50,702 nt of DNA. It comes from an uncultured Thermoleophilia bacterium. GTDB taxonomy: Bacteria > Actinomycetota > Thermoleophilia > UBA2241. The first letter of the stretch is position 1. Every line of letters begins with the position of its first letter. Below, in pieces: positions 15,921 to 25,423 of this stretch. Where the stretch lies: positions 1 to 50,702 of the forward strand of contig CAIOZS010000022.1 in NCBI GenBank assembly GCA_903862845.1, in the 5' to 3' direction. The notes beneath the pieces were generated by a model. The model searched no databases. It saw only the letters and a list, made by a program, of their open reading frames with translations, and was not told the origin of the DNA. The position numbers were made by a program, and so were the translations under genes.

Positions 15921-16714
15921 GCCTCGACGCCCGAGCGCTCCACCTCGGCCGCCCCGAAGCGGGCCACCATGTAGCCCACGCCGAAGGGTGCCTCGTAGCT
16001 CAGGATCTCGGGCTCGACGACGGCGTCGTCGCCGAGGAAGCCGCCGAGCGCCATGAAGCTGCGCAGCCCGCACTCGGCAGCCCCCTCGAGCAGGATGGGG
16101 TCGATGCGCCCGAGCCCGACGAAATCGCCCGCGCCGAGCAGTTGCACGACCTCATCGTCGAAGAGTTTGCCACGCGGATCGTAGGGCGCCGGCGCGCTGT
16201 GCGAGAGAGCGTGCGAGAGGTCGCCCGAGGCGAGAAAGAGCGTGTCGCGGCCCAGCTCCTCCGCGCAGCGGCGCACGAGCTGTCCGAGAGTGCGATGTCC
16301 ACCGTAGGCGCTCACGATGGACAGCGAGACGATTTGCCGCGCCTTGAGGAAGCTCAGGGGCACAAGCACGCCCCAGTCGAGCTGGTCGCCGTCGTCGGGC
16401 GCAAGCTGCAAGCGCCGGTAGTCGCCGGCCAGGGCGAGCAGGAGCTCGGCAAAAGGTACATCGTTGTCGTAAGTGAAGGCGACGTCCGGACAGCGGAAGC
16501 GGCCGAAATCGCCCCTCAGGCGCGGCGCCGTGCGAACCACGTGGGCGTCGCCGAAGCCGTCGCTGTGCGGCGACATCACGACGACGGTCTCGGGCTCGCC
16601 CACCTCGGCGGCCAGACGCCGCAGGGCCGCGACTGTGGCGCTCACCCGGCGCAGCGAGGCGCCGCCTACCTCAGGTATGAGAAGTGGAGGATGGGGACAG
16701 ATACAGCCCTGCAT
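15917..16714 (-). CDS. Memo / class III extradiol dioxygenase-like protein (AmmeMemoRadiSam system protein B)
   Basis: 265 residues. CPHPPLLIPEVGG at the N-terminus, MSPHSDGFGD and SGDLSHAL are the histidine-bearing motifs of the LigB/Memo fold. Whether it is a dioxygenase or a Memo-like copper/iron protein is not decidable from sequence. The ATG at 16714 was chosen because AGGAGG lies 7 bases upstream; a TTG at 16735 would place that site inside the gene. It overlaps the AMMECR1 gene by 4 bases and has its own promoter inside the 3' end of miaB. Confidence 0.85.
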   Translation of the reverse strand: MQGCICPHPPLLIPEVGGASLRRVSATVAALRRLAAEVGEPETVVVMSPHSDGFGDAHVVRTAPRLRGDFGRFRCPDVAFTYDNDVPFAELLLALAGDYRRLQLAPDDGDQLDWGVLVPLSFLKARQIVSLSIVSAYGGHRTLGQLVRRCAEELGRDTLFLASGDLSHALSHSAPAPYDPRGKLFDDEVVQLLGAGDFVGLGRIDPILLEGAAECGLRSFMALGGFLGDDAVVEPEILSYEAPFGVGYMVARFGAAEVERSGVEA

Positions 16715-16738
16715 GACGGCACCTCCTGAGTGCAACCC

Positions 16739-18055
16739 TCAGACCCTTCCGCGAAGGGTCGTCGAGGTCGCTCCAGTCACCTCAATCTCCACTATAGCAC
16801 CGGGCGCGGCGGCGCCGGTCACATTCGCCGTCACGTTCTGCCTCGTGCGGCCGCGCAGGCCCTTGCCGTCCCGGCTGGGGCCCTCGATCAGGACCTCGGC
16901 GCGGCGGCCGATCCAGCGCCGCCGCGAGCCCAGGGCGAGCTCCTGCGTGAGCGCGATCAGGCGTTCGACGCGCTCGCGCTTGACCTCGGCCGCGACTTGC
17001 CCGGTCGACGCGGCGGCGGCGGTGCCGCGACGCGGCGAAAACACGAAGGTGAAGGCGGCGTCGAACGCCGCCGCCCGTACCAGCTCGAGCGTCTCTGCGA
17101 AGTCGTCCTCGCTCTCGCCGGGGAACCCGGCGATGAGGTCCGTCGTGACGCACACGTCCGGCAGCGCCTCGCGGAGGGCCTGCACGCGCTCCAGGTAGGC
17201 CGCCGCGGTGTAGCCGCGGTTCATGGCGGCCAGCACGCGGTCCGAGCCGGCCTGGGCCGGCAGATGGACGTGCTCGCACACGCTGGGCAGCTCGGCCAGC
17301 GCCGCGATGAGGTCGTCCGAAAGATCCTTGGGGTGCGAGGTCATGAAGCGCACGCGGGCGAGCCCCGGCAGGGCGTCGAGGGCGCGCAGCAGCGCCGGGA
17401 AGTCCGGCGCTTCGACGCGCCCTCCCCGCCGCAGGTCCAGGCCGTAGGCATTGACGTTCTGACCGAGGAGGGTGACCTCGCGGACGCCGTCGGCGACGAG
17501 GCCGCAGACCTCGGCGACGATCGTCCGCGACTCGCGGCTGCGCTCGGGGCCGCGCACCCGCGGCACGATGCAGTACGAGCAGAAGTTGGTGCAGCCCGAC
17601 ATGATCTGCACCCACGCCTGATACGGGCGCTCACGGCGTGCCGCAAGGTCGCCGCTCATCGTCGCGCCGTCGGCAAAGAAGCCCGGCGGCCGGCCGGCAG
17701 GCTCTGCCGCCGCCTCGAGAAGCTCCGGCAGGCGATGCAGGTTCTGAGGCCCCAGGGCGCCGTCCACAAAGGGAAAGCGCCGGAAGAGGTCGTCCTTCTC
17801 GGCCTGCGGCAGGCAGCCGGTGACGAGGATGATGCGGCCGGCGCGCTCGCGCTTGAGCCGGGCGGCGGTGCCCAGGTGGCCGGCCAGCCGCTCGTCGGCG
17901 CTCTGGCGCACGGTGCAGGTGTTGTAGACGAGCACGTCGGCGCCTTCGGGCTCATCCACGCGCTCCAGGCCTTCGGCCTCGAGAAGCGCGCTGATGCGCT
18001 CGGCGTCGTGGGCGTTCATCTGACAGCCGAACGAGCGCAGATAGTAGGTACGCAT
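16739..18055 (-). CDS. miaB: tRNA-2-methylthio-N6-dimethylallyladenosine synthase
   Basis: 438 residues. The N-terminal MTTase domain has three cluster cysteines (C11 in FGCQMN, C47 in YNTC, C81 in VTGC); the radical SAM core has CTNFCSYC (C155, C159, C162); a C-terminal TRAM domain follows. It adds a methylthio group to i6A37, the product of MiaA. The presence of miaA two genes downstream completes the pathway. FGCQMN separates it from RimO (LGCPKN, at 24115-25416). It starts 33 bases after rny. Confidence 0.95.
   Translation of the reverse strand: MRTYYLRSFGCQMNAHDAERISALLEAEGLERVDEPEGADVLVYNTCTVRQSADERLAGHLGTAARLKRERAGRIILVTGCLPQAEKDDLFRRFPFVDGALGPQNLHRLPELLEAAAEPAGRPPGFFADGATMSGDLAARRERPYQAWVQIMSGCTNFCSYCIVPRVRGPERSRESRTIVAEVCGLVADGVREVTLLGQNVNAYGLDLRRGGRVEAPDFPALLRALDALPGLARVRFMTSHPKDLSDDLIAALAELPSVCEHVHLPAQAGSDRVLAAMNRGYTAAAYLERVQALREALPDVCVTTDLIAGFPGESEDDFAETLELVRAAAFDAAFTFVFSPRRGTAAAASTGQVAAEVKRERVERLIALTQELALGSRRRWIGRRAEVLIEGPSRDGKGLRGRTRQNVTANVTGAAAPGAIVEIEVTGATSTTLRGRV
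16791..16799 (-). promoter_or_regulatory. extended -10 promoter for the Memo-AMMECR1-miaA unit
   Basis: TGC-TATAGT on the minus strand lies inside the last codons of miaB, about 75 bases before the Memo ATG. A 7-bp hairpin (GACCCTT/AAGGGTC, 16742-16760) lies in the leader just beyond the miaB stop. Confidence 0.5.
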
Positions 18056-18087
18056 GGCCGCGGGCGCGCCTCTGCGCCGCCCGTCGC

Positions 18088-19620
18088 TTACTTGGCGATG
18101 TCGACGGCGCGGCTCTCGCGGATCACGGTGACCCTGATCTGCCCCGGGTAGTCGAGCTGGTCCTCGATCTCCCGGGCAATCTCGCGGGCAAGCAACGCCG
18201 TGGCGTCGTCGTCGATCTCGGCCGGCTTGACCATCACGCGCACCTCGCGGCCCGCCTGCATGGCGAAGCACTTCTCCACGCCCTTGTGATTCTCGGCGAT
18301 GCGCTCCAGCGACTCGAGCCGCTTGACGTAGTTCTCGAGCGACTCGCGGCGGGCGCCCGGCCGCGCCGCGGAGATGGCGTCGGCGGCCTGCACGAGCACG
18401 GCCTCGATGGTCTGCGGCTCGATGTCCTGGTGGTGCGCCTGGATGGCGTGGCACACGCTCTGCGATTCGCGGTACTTCTTGCAGAGCTGCTGCGAGATGT
18501 CGGCGTGCGAGCCGTCCACCTCGTGGTCCACGGCCTTGCCGATGTCGTGCAGCAGGCCGGCGCGCTTGGCGATCTTGACGTTGGCCCCCAGCTCGGCGGC
18601 CATGATGCCGGCGAGATGGGCGACCTCGATGGAGTGGTTGAGCACATTCTGGCCATAGCTCGTGCGGTACTTGAGGCGCCCGAGAACTCTGACGAGCTCG
18701 GGCGCCACGCCGTGCACGTTGGTGTCGAAGCAGGCCTGCTCGCCGGCCTCTTCCATCGCAGCCTCGACCTCAGCCTTCGCCTGAAGGTATGTCTCCTCGA
18801 TGCGCGCCGGGTGGATGCGGCCGTCGGTGATGAGCTTGGTGAGCGTGAGGCGCGCGGTCTCGCGGCGCACGCCGTCGAAGCCCGAAAGGACCACGGCCTC
18901 AGGGGTGTCGTCGATGATGAAGTCGATGCCCGTCGTGTTTTCGAGGGTGCGGATGTTGCGTCCTTCACGGCCGATGATGCGGCCCTTCATGTCGTCGGAC
19001 GGCAGGTTGACCACCGACACGGTGGTCTCGGCGACGTGGTTGGCGGCGGTGCGCTGGATGGTCAGCGAAAGGATGTTGCGGGCGCGGCGGTCGGCCTCCC
19101 GGCGCGCCTCTTCTTCGACCTGGCGCACGAGCTTGGCCATGTCGTGGCGGGCCTCGTCCTCCGTCTGCTTGAGCAGCATGTCCTTCGCTTGCGCCGCGCT
19201 GAGCCCGGAGATGCGCTCGAGCTGGATCATGGCCTCGCCGTGGGCGATCTGCAGCTCGTCGGCGACGCGCTGCGAGTTCGCGTCGCGGTCGTGCAGAGAC
19301 TGCTCGCGACGGTCCTGCTCGGCGGCGCGAGCGTCGAGCTGCTCGTCGCGCTGCAGAAGGCGCTGCTCGGCCTTGCTCGCCTCTTCGCGCCGGTCGCGCA
19401 GCTCGGCCTCGACCTCGCTGCGCACCCTGTGCACCTCTTCTTTCGCCTCGAGGCGAGCTTCTTTCACGATGGTTTCGGACTCACGCTTGGCGTCGCGCAG
19501 CAGCCTCTCGGCTTCGCGCTCCGCCCCGGCCAGCTTGCCCGCGGCGAGGTTGCGGCGGATCAGGTACCCCACGGCAACGCCCACAGCCAAGCCCAACACG
19601 ATGTAGACGGCAATCATCAT
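18088..19620 (-). CDS. rny: Ribonuclease Y
   Basis: 510 residues, the usual RNase Y length. An N-terminal membrane anchor (about 3-22) is followed by a long charged coiled coil (to about 195), a KH domain with [12 protein letters not shown] (near 212), and an HD domain with HDIGKA (near 357). It is a membrane-bound endonuclease starting mRNA decay in many Gram-positives. RNase J and PNPase are also encoded here. It is preceded by a roughly 270-base leader holding a folded RNA and an intrinsic terminator, so expression is probably controlled by premature termination. Confidence 0.96.
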   Translation of the reverse strand: MMIAVYIVLGLAVGVAVGYLIRRNLAAGKLAGAEREAERLLRDAKRESETIVKEARLEAKEEVHRVRSEVEAELRDRREEASKAEQRLLQRDEQLDARAAEQDRREQSLHDRDANSQRVADELQIAHGEAMIQLERISGLSAAQAKDMLLKQTEDEARHDMAKLVRQVEEEARREADRRARNILSLTIQRTAANHVAETTVSVVNLPSDDMKGRIIGREGRNIRTLENTTGIDFIIDDTPEAVVLSGFDGVRRETARLTLTKLITDGRIHPARIEETYLQAKAEVEAAMEEAGEQACFDTNVHGVAPELVRVLGRLKYRTSYGQNVLNHSIEVAHLAGIMAAELGANVKIAKRAGLLHDIGKAVDHEVDGSHADISQQLCKKYRESQSVCHAIQAHHQDIEPQTIEAVLVQAADAISAARPGARRESLENYVKRLESLERIAENHKGVEKCFAMQAGREVRVMVKPAEIDDDATALLAREIAREIEDQLDYPGQIRVTVIRESRAVDIAK

Positions 19621-19653
19621 CTCAGTCCTATCCCTTCACAGGTCGCGCGGCAC

Positions 19654-19678
19654 AGAAAAGCCGGGCAACGCGCCCGGC
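19654..19678 (-). terminator. intrinsic terminator in the rny leader
   Basis: On the minus strand GCCGGGC-GCGTT-GCCCGGC forms a perfect 7-bp GC stem followed directly by TTTTCT. It lies 34 bases before the rny ATG and right after the structured RNA, so it could end a small RNA or act as an attenuator. Confidence 0.8.
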
Positions 19679-19680
19679 CG

Positions 19681-19863
19681 GTGCCACACTCGCTCGCGCC
19701 AGAGATACGGATCTGAAGCTGTGTCAGCGTCCAGGGGTCGAGACGACGATCAGGTTGGGAAACCTCCCAAAACTCTCACGGTGGACCCCTGGTTCGATGG
19801 TGTCAGCCAATGGGCGCCGCAGCGCCATGCGTATCGCTATGCAAGAGCGAGAGTGAATTGCAC
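19681..19863 (-). ncRNA. structured RNA between recX and rny (riboswitch-like leader or small RNA)
   Basis: The minus-strand sequence can fold into a closed multi-branch structure. A long-range closing helix joins 19845-19863 with 19681-19695 (GTGC/GCAC, CACTC/GAGTG, GCTC/GAGC). Inside are a GGCGC-TGCG-GCGCC hairpin (about 19813-19826), a 9-bp stem CCAGGGGTC/GACCCCTGG enclosing TTGGGA-GGTT-TCCCAA, GCTG-ACA-CAGC, and AGAT-CCGT-AUCT. A promoter precedes it and a terminator follows at once. It matches no riboswitch, 6S, SRP or tmRNA signature I can recall. The terminator's GGGCGC could instead pair with GCGCCC at 19812-19817, a possible antiterminator. Pairing was found by eye; function is inference. 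Confidence 0.6.
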
Positions 19864-19891
19864 AAAGCACGCGCACACGTCGCGCAGGACG

Positions 19892-19921
19892 ATAGTAGGT
19901 GATTGGCGCCGACAAAGTCAA
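19892..19921 (-). promoter_or_regulatory. promoter of the rny leader RNA
   Basis: On the minus strand -35 TTGACT (19916-19921) and -10 TACTAT (19892-19897) are separated by 18 bases. This is the best two-part promoter in the window and lies just beyond the recX stop. Predicted start is near 19885. Confidence 0.7.
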
Positions 19922-19933
19922 TTCCGCACGAAC

Positions 19934-20584
19934 TCAGCCGGGGTCGCCGTCGGGCGGCGCCTCGTCGCTCCAGCGACGGATGGCCGCATACGCGACCGCC
20001 GTGCTGAAACCGCGCCGCAGCAAGGCCTGGTAGGCGCGCCGCCGGGCCGCGTCGAGCGGCGGCTGCGGCGCACCGCGGCGGCGCAGCGCCGCGAGGGCCC
20101 GCTCGAGCTCGGCGTCGTCGCCCTCGGCGGCCGCGGCCGCGCCGAGGGCCGCGTCGATCACGACGTGATCGACGCCCAGCTCGGCCAGGCCGCGGCGGAT
20201 GCGCGCGCTGCCCCAGCCGCTGAGGCCGCGCTTGTCTGCCACGTAGCTATGCGCGAACGTGGCGTCGTTGAGCAAGCCGTCGCCGGCCAGCCGCTCGAGC
20301 ACGCCGGCGACGACCTCGTCGTCGTGCCCCTTCTGCTGCAGCCGCCGGCGGAGCTCCTCGCGGCTGCGGGCGCGGTGCCCGAGCAGCAGGTAGGCGTCGG
20401 CCATGACGCGTTCGGCCGACGCCTGGCCACGGAGCTCGGCGAGCGCCTCGCCGTCGAGCTCGCGGCCCCGGTAGAGATGCCAGCGCGCGACGAGAGTCTC
20501 GCTGACGTTGCAGACGAACACGTCGTCGACGTGCACGGCCAGGTGACCACGACGGGTCGCCCGCAGAGCGGTGACGACGGGCAC
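19934..20584 (-). CDS. recX: Regulatory protein RecX
   Basis: 216 residues with helical repeats typical of RecX (LLGHRARSREELRRRLQQKG; AGDGLLNDATFAHSYVADK; GSARIRRGLAELGV). RecX binds RecA filaments and limits their growth. It starts with GTG 11 bases after recA, with AGGGG overlapping the recA stop, so the two are co-transcribed. The N-terminal 60 residues, a less conserved strand-rich piece, are normal for longer RecX proteins. Confidence 0.9.
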   Translation of the reverse strand: MPVVTALRATRRGHLAVHVDDVFVCNVSETLVARWHLYRGRELDGEALAELRGQASAERVMADAYLLLGHRARSREELRRRLQQKGHDDEVVAGVLERLAGDGLLNDATFAHSYVADKRGLSGWGSARIRRGLAELGVDHVVIDAALGAAAAAEGDDAELERALAALRRRGAPQPPLDAARRRAYQALLRRGFSTAVAYAAIRRWSDEAPPDGDPG

Positions 20585-20595
20585 AGTCGAAGCCC

Positions 20596-21675
<1,080 letters not shown>

Positions 21676-21694
21676 GGTAGCGCTCCTCTCTTGC

Positions 21695-22249
21695 TCAGGA
21701 CGCGGGAAATACTGCCAGGGGAGTGTGCACGGCGCCGGCCCTCTCCAGGAGGCTACTATACAAGACGGCGCGGACGACACAAAACTCCGGGATGTTGACG
21801 TTTTGCAGGGAAAAGGGGTGACCGGGACGGCGAAAACGGGCGACCGTGAGGTGCGGCCGCCAGGGCCGCCCGCCGGCCTCGAGGAGGCCGCCGGCGGCCA
21901 ACGCCGCCGACACATCGGCGTGCAGGCGCGCCAGCTCGCCGTCGCGGCTCGCGAGCTTCAGCGCGACGACGCGTTTGGCGCCGTGGATGGGCAGGAAGAG
22001 GGGCTCCTCGACGGCCACCTGACAACGCGGCACGCGGACCTCCGAGAGGGCCGCGGTGAGCTCGGGAAGGCGCGACGCCGCCACCGTGCCGAGAAACGCG
22101 AGCGTGATATGCAGCGCATGGTTGAGACGCAGCCCCTCGCGGCCGTCGAGCGCGCGGCGCTGCCAAGCCTCCACGGCGCGCCGCGTCTCGCCCGGCAGGT
22201 CGCCGGCGACGAACAGCCGCAGCGTGTCTTCGCTGCCGCCCGACTTCAC
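21695..22249 (-). CDS. thpR: RNA 2',3'-cyclic phosphodiesterase (2'-5' RNA ligase family)
   Basis: 184 residues with the two HxT motifs of the 2H phosphoesterase fold: HIT at 47-49 and HLT at 133-135. The family opens 2',3'-cyclic phosphate ends of RNA and can reverse-join 2'-5' tRNA halves. GTG start overlapping the cinA stop (GTGA). It sits between cinA and recA, a common place for it. Confidence 0.9.
   Translation of the reverse strand: MKSGGSEDTLRLFVAGDLPGETRRAVEAWQRRALDGREGLRLNHALHITLAFLGTVAASRLPELTAALSEVRVPRCQVAVEEPLFLPIHGAKRVVALKLASRDGELARLHADVSAALAAGGLLEAGGRPWRPHLTVARFRRPGHPFSLQNVNIPEFCVVRAVLYSSLLERAGAVHTPLAVFPAS
21755..21760 (-). promoter_or_regulatory. -10 element for recA-recX
   Basis: TATAGT on the minus strand inside the 3' part of thpR. 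About 80 bases before the recA TTG. The -35 region (TTTGTG at 17 bases) is weak. Confidence 0.45.
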
Positions 22250-23496
22250 CCGGCGAGCTCGCGGCGCAGCAGGTGAAGCGCCGCGGCGATGCTGTAGTCA
22301 CGCACCGAGGCGCGGTCGCCCGGATAGAGGCCGCGCACGACCTTCATGCGGCGCGGCCCGGCGCAGGCCACGTAGACGAGGCCGACGGGCTTGCCCGCCG
22401 TGCCGCCGCCGGGGCCGGCGACGCCGCTCACCGCGAGCGCGTAGTCGGCGCCCATCGCGGCGCGCGCGCCTGTGGCCATCGCGCCGGCCACTTCCTCCGA
22501 GACGGCGCCATACTGGGCGAGCATGCCCGCCGGCACGTCGAGCAGGGCCATCTTGACCTCGCTGGCGTAGCTGATGACGCCGCCGAGAAAGTAGTCGGAG
22601 CTGCCCGGCCGCTCGGTGAGGCGGGCGCCGAGCAGGCCGCCGGTGCAGGACTCGGCGACGGCCACGGTGAGGCCACGCTCCCGAAGACCGTCCGCGATGA
22701 GGTCGTCGACGCTGCGGCCATCGCTGCTGAACACCGGAGCGGCGGCTTCGAGCGCAGCGACCACCGCCGCCGCTTGGGCATCGGCGGGCGCGCCGCGCCG
22801 GTAGCGCAGCCGCACGGTCACCTCTCCCCTGCCGACGTTGATCCCCGTCTCGAGCAGATCGTGCGGCACCGCCTCGAGGAGCGGCGCCACCTGGAGCTCG
22901 CCGACGCCGAAGATGCGCACGACGCGCACGGCCACGTCCGGGAAGAACCCCTCGCCCCTAAGGCCCCGAGCCGTGGAGAGCCACATGGCCTCGAACTCAT
23001 AGGGTACGCCCGGGTAGGCGTAGATGCGCGTCGGCCCGCGACGCGCGGCGATGCCGGGCGCGACGCCGGCCGGCGGCACGGGAGTAGAGCCGGCCGGCAA
23101 TGAAGCCTGACGGCGCGCGAGCGGGAACAGCTCGTCGAAGTCCAGGTGGCGGCGCTCGGCGACCCAGCGCACGCGCTCCTCCACCATGCCGAGGGCCGCC
23201 GGGTCTTCGGCCAGGCTCACGCCCAGGGCGCGCGCCAGGCAGGCGGCCGTGAGATCGTCGTGCGTCGTGCCCAGGCCGCCGCCGACCACGAGCAGCTCCG
23301 GCGCGGCGGCGAGCGAGTACTGCAGCGCCGCCGTGAGGCGCTCCTCGTCGTCGGCGACCGTGAGGACGCTGGTCACCTTGACCCCCCGGGCGCTGAGGTC
23401 GGCGCTCAGAAAGGCGCCGTTGGTGTCACGGGTGCGGCCGTCGAGAAGCTCGTTGCCGCTGAGCACGACGGCGGCGCGCGGCAGCGCGCCGCTCAC
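22246..23496 (-). CDS. cinA: CinA: molybdopterin-binding-like domain plus nicotinamide-nucleotide amidase
   Basis: 416 residues. The N-terminal COG1058 domain shows LSGNELLDGRTRDTN and GGGLGTTHDDLT; the C-terminal PncC domain shows VAVAESCTGGLLGARLTERPGSS and VSGVAGPGGGTAGKPVG. CinA recycles pyridine nucleotides (NMN deamidation, and ADP-ribose cleavage by the N-terminal domain in some species). The GTG start lies 28 bases after pgsA. The pgsA-cinA-thpR-recA order is typical of Gram-positive bacteria. Confidence 0.94.
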   Translation of the reverse strand: MSGALPRAAVVLSGNELLDGRTRDTNGAFLSADLSARGVKVTSVLTVADDEERLTAALQYSLAAAPELLVVGGGLGTTHDDLTAACLARALGVSLAEDPAALGMVEERVRWVAERRHLDFDELFPLARRQASLPAGSTPVPPAGVAPGIAARRGPTRIYAYPGVPYEFEAMWLSTARGLRGEGFFPDVAVRVVRIFGVGELQVAPLLEAVPHDLLETGINVGRGEVTVRLRYRRGAPADAQAAAVVAALEAAAPVFSSDGRSVDDLIADGLRERGLTVAVAESCTGGLLGARLTERPGSSDYFLGGVISYASEVKMALLDVPAGMLAQYGAVSEEVAGAMATGARAAMGADYALAVSGVAGPGGGTAGKPVGLVYVACAGPRRMKVVRGLYPGDRASVRDYSIAAALHLLRRELAG

Positions 23497-23524
23497 GAGG
23501 CCAAGCTTGCCGGCCGGCCGCCGC

Positions 23525-24118
23525 TCATCGCGGCGGGCTCCCCGGCATGCGGATGACGCCGCGGGCGTTCATGAAGTAGCGCACGCCCGAGGCCAGAGTG
23601 ACGATCACAACGACGCCGGCCAGGATCCACTGAATGACGGTGGCCACGTCGGTGGAGACGTGGATGAATTCGGCGATCTTGTCCGTGGGCACGAGCACGT
23701 AGACCACGTAGACGATCTGCAAGACCGTCTTGAGCTTGCCGTACTTGTCTGCCGGGATGGAGACGCCCTGCGACACGCCGACGATGCGCAGCACGCTGAC
23801 GGCGACCTCGCGGCCGATGATGAGCATGGCCACCCAGGCAGCGATGCGTCCCTGGCTCACCAGGGCGATGAGCGCTGCCGCGATGAGCAGCTTGTCGGCG
23901 AGCGGGTCGAGGAACTGCCCGAGCGTCGTGATCTGCTTGCTGCGGCGCGCCACGTAGCCGTCGAGCTTGTCGGTGGCCGCCGCGAGGATGAACACGGCGG
24001 CGGCGGCGATGTCGCCGTAGGGCTCGGGCATTCCCCCAAGCAGCAGTACGAGGAACACGGGGATGAGCAAGATCCGCGAGATTGTGATGACATTGGCGAG
24101 GTTCAACTGGCTGCTCAA
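23525..24118 (-). CDS. pgsA: CDP-diacylglycerol-glycerol-3-phosphate 3-phosphatidyltransferase
   Basis: 197 residues with about five membrane segments. NLANVITISRI opens the protein as in PgsA, and the signature DGx2ARx8Gx3Dx3D is exact (DGYVARRSKQITTLG ... QFLDPLAD). It makes phosphatidylglycerol phosphate. The ATG overlaps the rimO stop (ATGA). The neighbours rimO, cinA and recA match the usual pgsA location, which favours this gene over the one at 277-837 as the true PgsA. Confidence 0.93.
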   Translation of the reverse strand: MSSQLNLANVITISRILLIPVFLVLLLGGMPEPYGDIAAAAVFILAAATDKLDGYVARRSKQITTLGQFLDPLADKLLIAAALIALVSQGRIAAWVAMLIIGREVAVSVLRIVGVSQGVSIPADKYGKLKTVLQIVYVVYVLVPTDKIAEFIHVSTDVATVIQWILAGVVVIVTLASGVRYFMNARGVIRMPGSPPR

Positions 24119-25416
24119 GGATTCCGTCTCCCGGCGTCGGCCTCGACATCATACCCGACGCTGCCCGACGCCACGGCGCCCACGACCTGGCCACGCCGCA
24201 CGACGGCGCCGCGCACGAGGGTGCGGCCGTCGATGTCCGGAGCCTGCAGAGCGCAGCGCCCCACGGCGACGCCGCCGGCTTTCGCGCCGCGCTCGATGAG
24301 CACGTCGAGCGAGCGCCCCACGAGCGCCCGCCAGAACCCGGCAGCGACGTCGTCGACGGCCTCGCCGAGCTGGGCGGCGCGCGCGAAGGCGAGCGCCGCG
24401 GGGACCTGCCCCGGAAGCGTGGCCGCCGGAGTACCCTCCTGGGCGTCGTAAGGGAACACGCCGGCGACGGCGAGCCCGGCCTCGCGCACGAAGGCGAGCA
24501 GCTCGTCGAAATCTTCGTCGGTCTCGCCGGGGAAGCCGGCGATGAAGGTCGAGCGCACGGCCACGCCCGGGAGCGCGGCGCGCACGCGGGCGAGGAGGTC
24601 GAGATGCAGGGCGCCGTCGCCACGGCGCTTCATGCGCCGCAGGACGGCGCCGGAGGCGTGCTGAAGGGGGACGTCCACGTACGGCACCGAGTGGCGCGAG
24701 AGGGCTTCCAGGAGAGCCTCATCGATGCCGTCCGGCTGCAGGTAAAGCAAACGCAACCAGAAGGGGGCGGGCTCGAGCGCCTTGAGCTCGGCGAGCAGCC
24801 GCTCGAGCCCGCCCCAGCCCGGCTGCGCCCAGCGCGACGTGTCCTGGCCGACGAGCACGAGCTCTTTGGCCCCGGCGGCCAGCGCCGCGCGGGCGCCGCG
24901 CAGGATCTCCGCGGCCGCCACCGTCTCGTAGTCACCCTTGATGAGCGGGATGGCGCAATACGCGCACCGCCGGTCACAGCCGTCCGAGATCTTGAGGTAG
25001 CTCGCGACCGGCCGGAGGCGGCGCGGCGGCGGCACGGCGGCGCCGTGCCCCTCCGCGCCCTCTTCCCCGCTCCCCGCCTCGCGGAGAGCGGCGAGCAGCG
25101 GCGTCGCGTCGAGGCCGCACCACAGGTCCACCTCGGGAAGCTCCGCGGCGAGCTCGTCGCGGTAGCGCTCAACGAGACAGCCCACGGCGGCGACGCGCGC
25201 CCCGCGTTCGTGGGCGAAGTCCACCGCTGCGAGGATCGCCGCGATGGATTCCTCCTTGGCGGCGTCGATGAACCCGCAGGTGTTGACGATGACCACAGCG
25301 GCGCGGCCGGGCTGCGCTTCGCGGTGTCCGGCCGCGCGCAGCCGGCGGGAGAGCGCGTCGGAGTCGGCCTCATTCTTGGGGCAGCCGAGGGTCTGGATGA
25401 AGAAGCCGGCGCCCGT
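24115..25416 (-). CDS. rimO: Ribosomal protein uS12 methylthiotransferase, ACG start inferred
   Basis: 433 residues if read from ACG at 25416. Cluster cysteines C12 (LGCPKN), C47 (VNTC) and C80 (VGC), radical SAM CDRRCAYC (C147, C151, C154) and a C-terminal TRAM segment are present. It methylthiolates an aspartate of S12. Start problem: the conserved N-terminus (FFIQTLGCPKNEAD) is in frame, but between it and the in-frame TGA at 25435-25437 there is no ATG, GTG or TTG. The ACG at 25416 has GAGG 5 bases upstream and gives a family-like N-terminus. The GTG at 25296 would delete C12 and is unlikely. So either ACG initiates or a base differs from the true sequence. Confidence 0.88.
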   Translation of the reverse strand, partial: TGAGFFIQTLGCPKNEADSDALSRRLRAAGHREAQPGRAAVVIVNTCGFIDAAKEESIAAILAAVDFAHERGARVAAVGCLVERYRDELAAELPEVDLWCGLDATPLLAALREAGSGEEGAEGHGAAVPPPRRLRPVASYLKISDGCDRRCAYCAIPLIKGDYETVAAAEILRGARAALAAGAKELVLVGQDTSRWAQPGWGGLERLLAELKALEPAPFWLRLLYLQPDGIDEALLEALSRHSVPYVDVPLQHASGAVLRRMKRRGDGALHLDLLARVRAALPGVAVRSTFIAGFPGETDEDFDELLAFVREAGLAVAGVFPYDAQEGTPAATLPGQVPAALAFARAAQLGEAVDDVAAGFWRALVGRSLDVLIERGAKAGGVAVGRCALQAPDIDGRTLVRGAVVRRGQVVGAVASGSVGYDVEADAGRRNP

Positions 25417-25423
25417 GTGGGCC

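Noticed and set aside
19654-19863. T-box riboswitch upstream of rny (TGGCACCGG before a terminator)
   Set aside because: The match to the T-box sequence is partial, those bases are better used in the closing helix, no specifier loop or stem I features are seen, and rny is not an amino-acid or tRNA gene.
21676-21800. LexA (SOS) box upstream of recA
   Set aside because: No GAAC-N4-GTTC-type sequence is present between the recA start and about 100 bases upstream.
24115-25296. rimO starting at GTG 25296
   Set aside because: This start removes LGCPKN and the first cluster cysteine, which are clearly encoded just upstream in the same frame.
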